This document shows, piece after piece, positions 1-7,331 of a stretch of 64,000 nt of DNA (position 1 is the stretch's first letter; the number at the start of each line of letters is the position of its first letter). The stretch covers positions 62,001 to 126,000 of the forward strand of contig JAIPGI010000002.1 of the NCBI GenBank assembly GCA_021736215.1, given 5' to 3'. The notes beneath the pieces were generated by a model that did no database searches, was not told the DNA's origin, and was given only the letters and a program-made list of their open reading frames with translations. A program made the position numbers and the translations under genes. Source of the DNA: Candidatus Altimarinota bacterium (GTDB taxonomy: Bacteria; Patescibacteriota; Gracilibacteria; UBA4473).

Positions 1-2219
1 TTTTCTACGAGTTCATATTCAACTTTTGATTGTTTATTCTCCAGGCTTTTAATGACATCTTTTACTTCAAAACGTTTAAGATTTGTCCCCATGGTTTCAA
101 TTTTTGATTTTTTTGTTTCGGGGATAACCAATTTCCCATTTTCGATAGTTAATTTCCCTTCGGGACGTAGAATTTTTTTAACTTTATCCTGTACCCAATA
201 GAGAGTTTTTCCATCTTCAAGCACCACATATTCGTGAACTTGATTTCCTGGGAAAGTAAGGCGAATAGTAGCTGTTACATCTACTTTTTGAGTAGGATTA
301 CTGTTTTCAACAGTATATTCACTTTTTGATCCAGACAAGGTCTCCACTTTTGTTACTTTTCCTGATGTGAGAAGATCTTTTCCTGAGTTATTAACCAAAT
401 CTAATACCTTTGTAGAATCAAGACTTGTTGGATTTTTTACTTTTACTTGTTCATCATGAAGGGCTAATTTCCCTTTCTCGATGGTCAATTTCCCAGAGGG
501 ACATAGAACTTTTTTGGATTTGTCTTGTATCCAGTAGATATTTTGCTCGTCTTTGGAAACTACGTATTCATAAATTTTATCATCTTGGAAGGTAATAAGG
601 ATAGTAGATGATACATCTATCTTTTGTTGAGGAGAATTTGTTTTTTCAATAGTATATTCAACTGGAGATGGTGCATTGACTGTCGCAATTTGTTTAATTT
701 TTTTAGATTTCAAAAGTTCTGATTGTGAATCTTTTATTAATTTTTCGATGGATTGGGAGTCGAGACTTGTTAGCTTTACTTCCTTCTTTTCTGGAGCTAC
801 TAACTTCCCTTTCTCGATCTTGAGAGTAGATTCAGGTTCATAGCGTTTTTGTGTGTTATTGAACCAGTATAATTTCTTGGCATCTGGAGAAACAGCGTAA
901 TAAAAAGATTTTCCAGAATCCTTGAAAGTTACCTTCAAACTCTTTGGAACTTTGACGGCTTTATTTTCTTTAGCATCGGCGTCTTTGTCCTCAACAATGA
1001 AGGTGTCTTCTCTTCCAGTATTATCTTGGATTTCTACTTTCATGGTGTTGTCATCCATAACAAACGAATCCAACTTGGTGGACATTGTTTCCTCTTTCTT
1101 TTCAGGACCCATAAGGGCACCTTTTTCTACTTTTAGATAAGATTCTGCTTGATAAGAACTGGTTTTTTCATTGTAGAAATACACTTCACCGGATTTGGAA
1201 ATGGTGTAGGAATACTTGGTTCCATTTTCATAAGTAACAGTGATGTACTCAGGAACAGTAATCTTCTCAACAGTTCCATCCGCCTTCCTGAAATCAAATT
1301 CTTTTGGAGGAGTGTTTTTTAAAACTTCGGCTTTGAGGTTGCTTCCTTTTAGATATTTATCAAGTCCAGCGTCGGTACTTGCTTTTTCGGGAAGAACCAA
1401 TTTCCCTTTCTCAATCTTGAGAGTAGATTCTGGTTCATAACGCTTGTCCTTATTGTCGTACCAATAGAGTTTTTTGGCATCTGGGGAAACAGCGTAATAA
1501 AAAGATTTTCCAGAGTCTTTGAAAGTTACCTTCAAACTCTTTGGAACTTTGACGGCTTTATTTTCTTTAGCATCGGCGTCTTTGTCCTCAACAATGAAGG
1601 TGTCTTCTCTTCCAGTATTATCTTGGATTTCTACTTTCATAACGCTGTCATCAACAACGAATGAATCGAGTTCGGTTTCCATAGTATCTACTCCAGATTT
1701 TGTTTCTTCATTTTCTTTTTTTGGAGTTACAAGATTAATAGTTGCGGCGGATGTAAGCGTCTGTAATTTTTTTACCAATCGAGGGAGTGTTTCGAGTCCA
1801 GGGAAACCATCAACTTTAATTTGATCAGCTTTATTCTTTGGGTCAGCATTCCATTCGGCTTGGAAAGCTCGCAAAGACTCTTTTGTAATTGGACCAAAAA
1901 GCGCAGGAGTTCCGATTTTTTCATATCCCAATAATTTGAGTGCACACTGCAAAGCAAAAACATATCGTGCAGAATTATCTGGAATATTTTCTTTCTTACT
2001 CCAATTCATTTGAATTTCTTGTTTACTCAATAATTGAATTATTTCGTCTTTTGAAAGACTTGTTTTTTCCAGCAAATTTCCCAATGAATCTGCTGTTTCA
2101 CTTCGGAGTTGATCTTTTGCCCATTCGGCTTTCCCGCCGATTTTCGACGTATCAAAATCAATATTCCCGTAAAGGAATTGAGAAGTAGTGCCGATGCCGA
2201 AGTGATTTAGATTTTTCAT
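1..2219 (-). CDS. Peptidoglycan-binding-like repeat protein (C-terminus outside window)
   Basis: An open frame runs leftward from the ATG at 2219 to the window edge with no stop, giving at least 739 residues. Residues about 84-145 resemble a peptidoglycan-binding (PGBD-type) helical domain: YVFALQCALKLLGY, then FGPITKESLRAFQAEW. After it come about five modules of roughly 100 residues, each a beta-rich unit with a T(F/Y)..(S/D)...Y.Y.(V/I)S...YW/F pattern ending in L.IEKGKLV. Two modules share 121 identical bases. No signal peptide or membrane segment is seen at the N-terminus. A good promoter lies directly upstream. The function is unknown; binding to cell wall or another glycan is inferred from the one domain only. 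The frame and start are clear, the family call is moderate. Confidence 0.7.
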   Translation of the reverse strand, partial: MKNLNHFGIGTTSQFLYGNIDFDTSKIGGKAEWAKDQLRSETADSLGNLLEKTSLSKDEIIQLLSKQEIQMNWSKKENIPDNSARYVFALQCALKLLGYEKIGTPALFGPITKESLRAFQAEWNADPKNKADQIKVDGFPGLETLPRLVKKLQTLTSAATINLVTPKKENEETKSGVDTMETELDSFVVDDSVMKVEIQDNTGREDTFIVEDKDADAKENKAVKVPKSLKVTFKDSGKSFYYAVSPDAKKLYWYDNKDKRYEPESTLKIEKGKLVLPEKASTDAGLDKYLKGSNLKAEVLKNTPPKEFDFRKADGTVEKITVPEYITVTYENGTKYSYTISKSGEVYFYNEKTSSYQAESYLKVEKGALMGPEKKEETMSTKLDSFVMDDNTMKVEIQDNTGREDTFIVEDKDADAKENKAVKVPKSLKVTFKDSGKSFYYAVSPDAKKLYWFNNTQKRYEPESTLKIEKGKLVAPEKKEVKLTSLDSQSIEKLIKDSQSELLKSKKIKQIATVNAPSPVEYTIEKTNSPQQKIDVSSTILITFQDDKIYEYVVSKDEQNIYWIQDKSKKVLCPSGKLTIEKGKLALHDEQVKVKNPTSLDSTKVLDLVNNSGKDLLTSGKVTKVETLSGSKSEYTVENSNPTQKVDVTATIRLTFPGNQVHEYVVLEDGKTLYWVQDKVKKILRPEGKLTIENGKLVIPETKKSKIETMGTNLKRFEVKDVIKSLENKQSKVEYELVE
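922..1042. repeat. Intragenic direct repeat, copy 1 (partner 1519-1639)
   Basis: These 121 bases are identical to 1519-1639, 597 bases away, inside the same leftward gene. Weaker similarity extends on both sides (about 805-1080 against 1402-1677). Perfect identity at synonymous sites implies recent duplication or gene conversion between modules of the repeat protein. Confidence 0.95.
1519..1639. repeat. Intragenic direct repeat, copy 2 (partner 922-1042)
   Basis: Second copy of the 121-base identical tract. It encodes the same part of a module of the leftward repeat protein and makes this gene prone to module gain or loss by recombination. Confidence 0.95.
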
Positions 2220-2242
2220 TATTTTTTGAAATAAATCGTGTC

Positions 2243-2271
2243 ATTTTATCACAAATGGAATATAAATGCAA
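2243..2271 (-). promoter_or_regulatory. Promoter of the repeat-protein gene
   Basis: Read on the minus strand, TTGCAT (2271-2266) is followed after 17 bases by TAAAAT (2248-2243). The ATG at 2219 lies 23 bases past the -10 box. No Shine-Dalgarno sequence is seen. Confidence 0.6.
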
Positions 2272-2411
2272 ATATATTTTTTATAGAAGTCGGAAAACAT
2301 CTCGGATGAGGAGATAAAGAAATCAGAATGATAATTCAAAAGATTACCACATCATCCACCTAAGGTGGGATTCCTCGCAATGACAGCATTTTTTAAATTT
2401 CCCTAAAAGGC

Positions 2412-2440
2412 TTGACATTTCTCAACCTTTCTCGAAAATA
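2412..2440 (+). promoter_or_regulatory. Possible promoter of the V-type ATPase subunit A gene
   Basis: TTGACA at 2412-2417 is a perfect -35 hexamer. The -10 at 2435-2440 (AAAATA) is weak. The stretch 2272-2411 before it holds only a small stem (CCACCTAAGGTGG) and the dispersed CTCGCAATGAC module. Confidence 0.4.
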
Positions 2441-2466
2441 CCGCCGAAAAATTTCAGTAATCTTTC

Positions 2467-4236
2467 ATGAATCAGAAAGAACCCGTTATCGTCAAGGTCT
2501 CCGGACCGCTTGTTGTCGCCGAAAATATGCACCACTGCAAAATGTATGAAGTGGTTCGTGTAGGAGAAGAAGGTTTGGTCGGAGAAATTATCCGTTTGGA
2601 ACGAGGAAACGCTTTTATTCAGGTATACGAAGAAACCGCTGGGATTGGTCCAGGGGAAATTGTGAAGCCTACCGGAAAAACACTTTCTGTGGAGCTTGGC
2701 CCAGGCTTGCTTGAAACCATTTATGATGGAGTTCAGCGTCCTTTGAAGGTGCTCGAAGAGAAATCAGGACACTTTCTTGCTCGTGGTATTAGTGCAGATG
2801 GTTTAGATCACGCCAAAAAATGGGATTTCGTTCCCACCGTTTCTAAAGGAGATATGGTGAGTGAAGGAGATATTATTGGAACGGTTCAGGAAACTTCTCT
2901 TATTGAGCATAAGATTATGGTGTCTGTGGGTATCAAAAATGCCAAAGTAGAATCTATCGAAAAAGGACAGCATACGGTTTTGGATAAAATCGCAGTGCTT
3001 GTTGATGAGAATGGAACAAAACATGAGTTGACGATGCATCACTATTGGCCAATCCGAAATCCTCGAAAAGTTTTAAAAAAACGAGTACCAGAAGAACCGC
3101 TTCGAAGTGGATGTCGATCTATCGATATGTTCTTTCCTATTACCAAAGGAGGTGCTGGATGTATTCCTGGACCATTTGGATCAGGAAAGACCGTTACGCA
3201 GCAGTCATTGGCAAAATACTGTGATGCTCAAGTGATTGTATATATCGGATGTGGAGAGCGTGGAAATGAGATGACAGAAGTATTGAATGAATTCCCTCAC
3301 TTGACCGATCCAAATAGTGGAGAACCACTCATGCGTCGAACCGTGATGATTGCAAACACTTCCAACATGCCTGTGGCTGCTCGTGAAGCCTCTGTGTACA
3401 CAGGAATTACTATTGCTGAGTATTACCGAGATATGGGATACAATGTTGCCTTGCTGGCAGACTCAACCTCTCGTTGGGCAGAAGCAATGCGTGAAATTTC
3501 AGGACGTCTTGAAGAAATGCCAGGAGAAGAAGGATATCCTGCTTATTTGGGGTCAAAAACAGCAGAGTTCTATGAACGAGCAGGAGCCGTTAATTGTTTG
3601 GGATCGGAAGGTCGTCAGGGATCGCTCACTGTAGTTGGAGCCGTATCGCCTCCAGGAGGGGACTTGTCAGAGCCTGTTTCTCAAAATACTCTTCGTGTGA
3701 CAAAGACTTTCTGGGGATTGGATGCAAAATTAGCTTATCAACGACACTTTCCAGCAATTAACTGGCTCAAAAGTTATTCACTGTACTTACCAAATCTGGA
3801 TAAATACATGAAGGAAAATGTTGCCTCTGACTACTGGGATGTGCGAGGTTTGGGAATGAGTTTGTTGCAACAAGAATCGAAATTGGAAGAAATAGTGAAA
3901 TTGGTTGGACCAGATGCGCTTTCTGTTCGTGAGAAATTGATTCTTTTGGTAGCGAAGTCTATTCGTGAAGACTTCTTGTATCAGGATTCTTTCAATCCAG
4001 AAGACGCATACACGACCAATCAGAAACAATACCACATGTTGAAAACTATTTTAGCTATCTATAATGAAGGTTTGAAATTGGTGGATCGTGAAGATTTTGA
4101 TTTTGCAAAGTTAGAAGCACTTCCAAGTATTCAGAAAATTGCCAAAGTAAAAGAATTGAAAATGGATGAAAGTGGAAAAGCAACCGCTTTTGAACACGTC
4201 CAGTCTGAAATTGCAAAAGAGATTGCTTCGCTCTAA
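2467..4236 (+). CDS. atpA: V/A-type ATPase catalytic subunit A
   Basis: 589 residues, the normal length for the catalytic A subunit of V/A-type rotary ATPases, which couple ATP hydrolysis or synthesis to ion transport at the membrane. The N-terminal beta barrel begins IVKVSGPLVVAENM. The A-subunit-specific Walker A GPFGSGKT is at residues 235-242, followed by YIGCGERGNEM and the LLADSTSRWAEAMRE segment. The family's usual operon partners (I, K, E, C, F, B, D) are absent: the gene on the left points away, and a strong terminator follows only 23 bases after the stop. The ATG follows a possible promoter by about 27 bases with no Shine-Dalgarno sequence. It may work with subunits encoded elsewhere or be an orphan. 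The family call is firm. Confidence 0.95.
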   Translation: MNQKEPVIVKVSGPLVVAENMHHCKMYEVVRVGEEGLVGEIIRLERGNAFIQVYEETAGIGPGEIVKPTGKTLSVELGPGLLETIYDGVQRPLKVLEEKSGHFLARGISADGLDHAKKWDFVPTVSKGDMVSEGDIIGTVQETSLIEHKIMVSVGIKNAKVESIEKGQHTVLDKIAVLVDENGTKHELTMHHYWPIRNPRKVLKKRVPEEPLRSGCRSIDMFFPITKGGAGCIPGPFGSGKTVTQQSLAKYCDAQVIVYIGCGERGNEMTEVLNEFPHLTDPNSGEPLMRRTVMIANTSNMPVAAREASVYTGITIAEYYRDMGYNVALLADSTSRWAEAMREISGRLEEMPGEEGYPAYLGSKTAEFYERAGAVNCLGSEGRQGSLTVVGAVSPPGGDLSEPVSQNTLRVTKTFWGLDAKLAYQRHFPAINWLKSYSLYLPNLDKYMKENVASDYWDVRGLGMSLLQQESKLEEIVKLVGPDALSVREKLILLVAKSIREDFLYQDSFNPEDAYTTNQKQYHMLKTILAIYNEGLKLVDREDFDFAKLEALPSIQKIAKVKELKMDESGKATAFEHVQSEIAKEIASL

Positions 4237-4258
4237 AAGGATTTTTGTATCGAATAAG

Positions 4259-4292
4259 AAAAACCCCTGCTCCTTGTGAGCGGGGGTTTTTT
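4259..4292 (+). terminator. Rho-independent terminator after atpA
   Basis: AAACCCCTGCTC pairs with GAGCGGGGGTTT around a CTTGT loop, then runs into T's. Its position shows that the ATPase subunit A gene is transcribed alone. Confidence 0.9.
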
Positions 4293-4406
4293 GATATGCA
4301 AAAAATATTAAATCCACATAAAAACGCAATTTCGTGCATTGAAGATTATTGATGAAAATATATATCGTCATTCCAGCTTGTCTGGAATCCTGTAAGAAAA
4401 GAAATA

Positions 4407-4751
4407 ATGAGAGATGAAAAGGTGTTTGGCGTTTATATCATGGGAAATAATCGTCCGACGCTCTATGTTGGAGTTACTAACAATCTTATTCGAAGAGTGT
4501 GGGAACACAAAAATGATAGGGGAGGTTTTTTTACCAAGAAATATAAGCTCAATAAATTGCTGTACTATGAATTTACAGAGAATCCATACTAATCAATCAT
4601 TCGTGAAAAACAGATAAAAAATATGACGAGAAAAGAAAAGCTAGAGCTTATCAAAACTAAAAATCCTATTTTTTTTGATATATCAGGAGAAATATTCTCT
4701 CTGTGCGATGCAAATCCTGACGAGCTATTTGGGGATACTCAGTATTTCTAA
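4407..4751 (+). pseudogene. GIY-YIG endonuclease-like gene broken by a stop codon
   Basis: Codons 1-61 encode a GIY-YIG start: [19 protein letters not shown], then the usual R..EHK and LLYYE. An in-frame TAA at 4590-4592 interrupts exactly where the family continues with a (A/S)I.REKQ(I/L)K segment. That continuation is present in the same frame: SIIREKQIKNMTRKEKLELI, down to a stop at 4749-4751. One nonsense change therefore separates it from an intact gene of about 114 codons. Short standalone GIY-YIG proteins are common in candidate-phyla genomes, and their role is unclear. Readthrough or sequencing error are alternatives. Confidence 0.8.
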
Positions 4752-4836
4752 ACTCTAACGATTCCGGACCACGCTCTCGCTCCGCCATTCGGCGGGGTTT
4801 ACAACAAGCCGGAATGACTATACAAAAAAAGAATAA

Positions 4837-4873
4837 GAAAACCCACGTCTGCCTTAGGCAGACGGGGGTTTTT
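4837..4873. terminator. Bidirectional terminator hairpin
   Basis: AAAACCC, CGTCTGCC, loop TTA, GGCAGACG, GGGGTTTT forms a long stem with A's on the left and T's on the right. It can stop transcription arriving from either side, namely the GIY-YIG remnant and the leftward genes beginning at 5787. Confidence 0.8.
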
Positions 4874-5047
4874 GTAGTGTTGCGTTCTTTAGTGAATTTC
4901 TCTGCGCGGGAAATGCGACCACAATATTGTTATAAAAATACAATGATGAGGTTCCTCGTCCTCCTCTTCTCCTGAAATAAGTCTTCCTTCGGGGAAATGT
5001 CCCCACCATTCACTGAGTGGTGCGTGATGCATAGATCCTCCATGTGT

Positions 5048-5377
5048 TTAGTGTTTGATTTTTGCCCAAGGAGCACCCGCTCCTTCAACAATTCTATATT
5101 GTCCCATCCCAATCAAATCTTGTTGAGAGGGGATTATTGATTCCATGAATCCACTTATTTTTAGAACCCTTATTCGGCTTTGTAAGAGATGATATGTAAT
5201 TTGAAAAATCTCTTGGGATTTTTCAGGAAACCGGAGGGCTATTTTATTTGTAAATTCATTTGTTTCATGGGGTTTGTTCTTTCTCAAAAGAGCCGCAATG
5301 TTTCTTCTAAAAAGAATTACATCAAATCGGTCTTTTGACATTTCTGGAATACATCGATCCTTATTTGAACTTTTCAT
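5048..5377 (-). CDS. Small protein of unknown function (109 residues)
   Basis: I do not recognise the family. The protein is basic and probably helical (SKDRFDVILFRRNIAALLRK; ITYHLLQSRIRVLKISGF), with no signal peptide or membrane segment. Its ATG overlaps the last base of the upstream gene's stop (TAATG) and has a GGAG ribosome site, so the two are translated as a pair. The bidirectional hairpin at 4837-4873 lies downstream. Confidence 0.6.
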   Translation of the reverse strand: MKSSNKDRCIPEMSKDRFDVILFRRNIAALLRKNKPHETNEFTNKIALRFPEKSQEIFQITYHLLQSRIRVLKISGFMESIIPSQQDLIGMGQYRIVEGAGAPWAKIKH

Positions 5378-5787
5378 TATATGCTCCTTTTGTTTTGTAG
5401 AAACTTGAAGAGTACGTACAAAATACTTCTTCGTTTTCTCATATTAAGAATTGTTTTGCAGGCTTTTTGGAATTCTTCTTCGAGTTCCTGGATTTTTTCT
5501 TGAGATTTTTGTCTATAAAAAATTTTTATTGTTTGAGCAGAAAACTCTTTGAGTGGCACAGAACGACGATGTTCTTCCCTGAATGCCAATTGTTCTTCTG
5601 GGGAGAGTGATTCAACTATCTCATGAATCAATATATCCATGAGTGGATTTTTCTTATCGGGAATCCATAGTTTTTTTACCTCATAGAGAAAGTGTCTTTC
5701 AAGATTCTCAAAAAATATTTTCCCCGTAAAAACACATCGAGATTGTTTAATTATTTTCCGAGAGAGAGGCTTCATATCTTTTTTCAT
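5377..5787 (-). CDS. Small protein of unknown function (136 residues)
   Basis: Not recognised. I chose the ATG at 5787 (MKKDMKPLSRK), which has AAAAGGG just upstream; an in-frame start 12 codons earlier (5823) is possible. The sequence is charged, and its C-terminal half has a likely coiled coil (QKSQEKIQELEEEFQKACKT). A single Cys-containing segment (QSRCVFTGKIFFENLERHFL) lies near the N-terminus. It is coupled by a one-base overlap to the next gene leftward. Confidence 0.6.
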   Translation of the reverse strand: MKKDMKPLSRKIIKQSRCVFTGKIFFENLERHFLYEVKKLWIPDKKNPLMDILIHEIVESLSPEEQLAFREEHRRSVPLKEFSAQTIKIFYRQKSQEKIQELEEEFQKACKTILNMRKRRSILYVLFKFLQNKRSI

Positions 5788-5860
5788 AATTTTCCCTTTT
5801 TGAATTTTAAAAGAACGCAACACAAAATGTTTCTGTAAACACTGACAACGTCAGGATTAC

Positions 5861-5892
5861 AAAAAAACGTACTCGGGTTTCGCCGGTACGTT
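5861..5892 (-). terminator. Terminator of the TrpR/YerC-like gene
   Basis: On the minus strand AACGTAC-CGG, loop, CCG-(A)-GTACGTT is followed by a run of seven T's (5867-5861). The same region lies between the YerC-like gene and the two-gene unit starting at 5787, so the latter has its own start of transcription. Confidence 0.8.
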
Positions 5893-5917
5893 CTGGTCAT
5901 AAATTCCTTGGTATTTA

Positions 5918-6232
5918 TCAACCACGACACACCGGCGAAGCCAGTTTGTTGTGGTAATGTAGACGACTAAGAATAAGACGATACCCTCCCCAAGCACCAT
6001 TTAGGAATTGAGAAATGCGTGCGATGGTGCGTGAGCTCATACCAGTTTTTTCCTCAATCTTGGTATAGGGGATACTTTGATCAAGCATTCGGGCGACTTG
6101 CCATCGGCGTGCAAATTCCTCGATTTCAGTCTCCGTCAGGAGGTCGCGCAGAAACCTCCGTGCTTCGTCTTCATTTTTTAATGAGAGAATTGCTCGATAA
6201 AGATTTTTGCAAACAGGGGATCTGAGATTCAT
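5918..6232 (-). CDS. TrpR/YerC-YecD-like DNA-binding protein
   Basis: 104 residues with the fold pattern of the Trp-repressor-related YerC/YecD family: an N-terminal helical part (LYRAILSLKNEDEARRFLRDLLTETEIEEFARRWQVARML), then a helix-turn-helix (SIPYTKIEEKTGMSSRTIARISQFL). Family members bind DNA as dimers; TrpR senses tryptophan, but the YerC branch has no settled ligand. The last codons (after about residue 90) run through a small hairpin (ACCACGACA / TGTTGTGGT, 5921-5955), so the true C-terminus may be shorter in relatives. It stands alone between terminators. A second trpS lies 29 kb away; no link is shown. Confidence 0.8.
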   Translation of the reverse strand: MNLRSPVCKNLYRAILSLKNEDEARRFLRDLLTETEIEEFARRWQVARMLDQSIPYTKIEEKTGMSSRTIARISQFLNGAWGGYRLILSRLHYHNKLASPVCRG

Positions 6233-6329
6233 TTTATACTTTACCCTAGTAAAGTACTCAGAAAAAAAATCCTGTCAAACTTTTTTTGAGATTGCCGCGT
6301 ATTCGCTTTTCTCATCCTCGCAATGACAA

Positions 6330-6359
6330 TAAAAAAAGCCCCGCGTTGCAGGGCTTTTG
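6330..6359 (-). terminator. Terminator after the 6375-6994 gene pair
   Basis: On the minus strand CAAAAGCCC, loop, GGGGCTTTTTTT: a GC stem followed by seven T's, 15 bases past the stop at 6375. Confidence 0.85.
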
Positions 6360-6374
6360 AGAATTGGTTCTTGT

Positions 6375-6659
6375 TTAGGAGCACTTCTTGATATCGAGAA
6401 GTGCGATGAAATAATCAATTATTTCTCCCAATGACTCTTGGTTGAGAAGAAAGATAGTAGGGTTCTCGTGTCGAATGGCTTTTGCAATCACTTCTGAGTT
6501 CCACTTTATACTACTTTGAGTTTTTTTTCCTAGAACTTGTCCAACGGCGAGAACCCTTTCCTCAATTCTTTTTGCTATGAATTGGACTAATTTTGACTCT
6601 CGGGAGGAGGTTAGATTTGACGCAATCGTATCAGCGTCTTTTTGCATGAGGTTTTTCAT
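6375..6659 (-). CDS. Small protein of unknown function (94 residues)
   Basis: Not recognised. The start at 6659 (MKNLMQKDADTIASNL) is fixed by AGGAG five bases upstream, which overlaps the stop of the preceding gene; an earlier in-frame ATG at 6674 would lie inside that gene. The protein is helical (SKLVQFIAKRIEERVLAVGQVLG) with no membrane segment. It ends a two-gene unit closed by the terminator at 6330-6359. Confidence 0.65.
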   Translation of the reverse strand: MKNLMQKDADTIASNLTSSRESKLVQFIAKRIEERVLAVGQVLGKKTQSSIKWNSEVIAKAIRHENPTIFLLNQESLGEIIDYFIALLDIKKCS

Positions 6660-6667
6660 ATGTACTC

Positions 6668-6994
6668 CTAGCAAATATTTTGAATGAATGAAAAATTTTT
6701 CAAAATCTCATCTTTCCCTTCAACCGACCACGAAATTCCTTTGGGAGGATCTATTTCCTTGATATCAGTGCCATTCATGGTTATCCAGGCACCATGGAGG
6801 TGGAAAATTTTTACATCAATTTTTATGACCATTTTTTGCAATCGAGAAAGCGATGCAATTTTTACTTTTTTTGTTTTAGGGAAAAGAGTAAAAAGCTCCC
6901 TAAAAAATTCTTCATCAACTGATTTTTTGATCAATTCGAGAAGTTTTGAAATTTGTGTGTCGAAATCGGTTACTACTTTCGTGTGAGATGACAT
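6668..6994 (-). CDS. Small protein of unknown function (108 residues)
   Basis: First gene of a leftward pair. Helical N-terminus (FDTQISKLLELIKKSVDEEF), then a likely beta-rich part (KIDVKIFHLHGAWITMNGTD). No signal or membrane segment and no family recognised. AAGGAAGGTG lies upstream of the ATG. The partner gene begins eight bases past the stop with a ribosome site overlapping that stop, so translation is probably coupled. Confidence 0.65.
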   Translation of the reverse strand: MSSHTKVVTDFDTQISKLLELIKKSVDEEFFRELFTLFPKTKKVKIASLSRLQKMVIKIDVKIFHLHGAWITMNGTDIKEIDPPKGISWSVEGKDEILKNFSFIQNIC

Positions 6995-7331
6995 AAAACA
7001 CCTTCCTTAGTATTTGATTGGTAAAATAATTGTTTTTATTGAAACTTTTATCGGTACCGAAAAGAACAAGAACCAATGCGGTTTCTGAAGTCTCTGAAAT
7101 ATGTCAGGACACCAGAAAAACCAACCAGCTTTCGCCGGTCTGTCCTTGTGTCTAAATCTTTTTTTATCTACACACCAGAACGCACCGGCGAAAGCGCCAG
7201 CCCAAAAAAGAAGAAGAAAAAGAATACGTTCTGTATCATCAGTTATGTATTGTGATCAAATATTCTTAACTGTCAAATTTTGTTTTGAACCCGGGTTTTC
7301 AAAACCTGGGTTCTAGTTTAGAATCCTGCTG
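6995..7331. other. Intergenic region before hisS with two inverted repeats
   Basis: No gene seen. It holds a long-range inverted repeat (AGCTTTCGCCGGT at 7127-7139 against ACCGGCGAAAGC at 7184-7195) and the palindrome at 7287-7313. Related CCGGCGAA words occur around 5880-5940. Confidence 0.6.
7287..7313. repeat. Dispersed CCCGGG palindrome, copy 1 (hisS leader)
   Basis: GAACCCGGGTTTT-C-AAAACCTGGGTTC, a near-perfect palindrome 18 bases before the hisS ATG. It is a short relative of the GAACCCGGG repeat family found at seven other places here. Confidence 0.75.
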
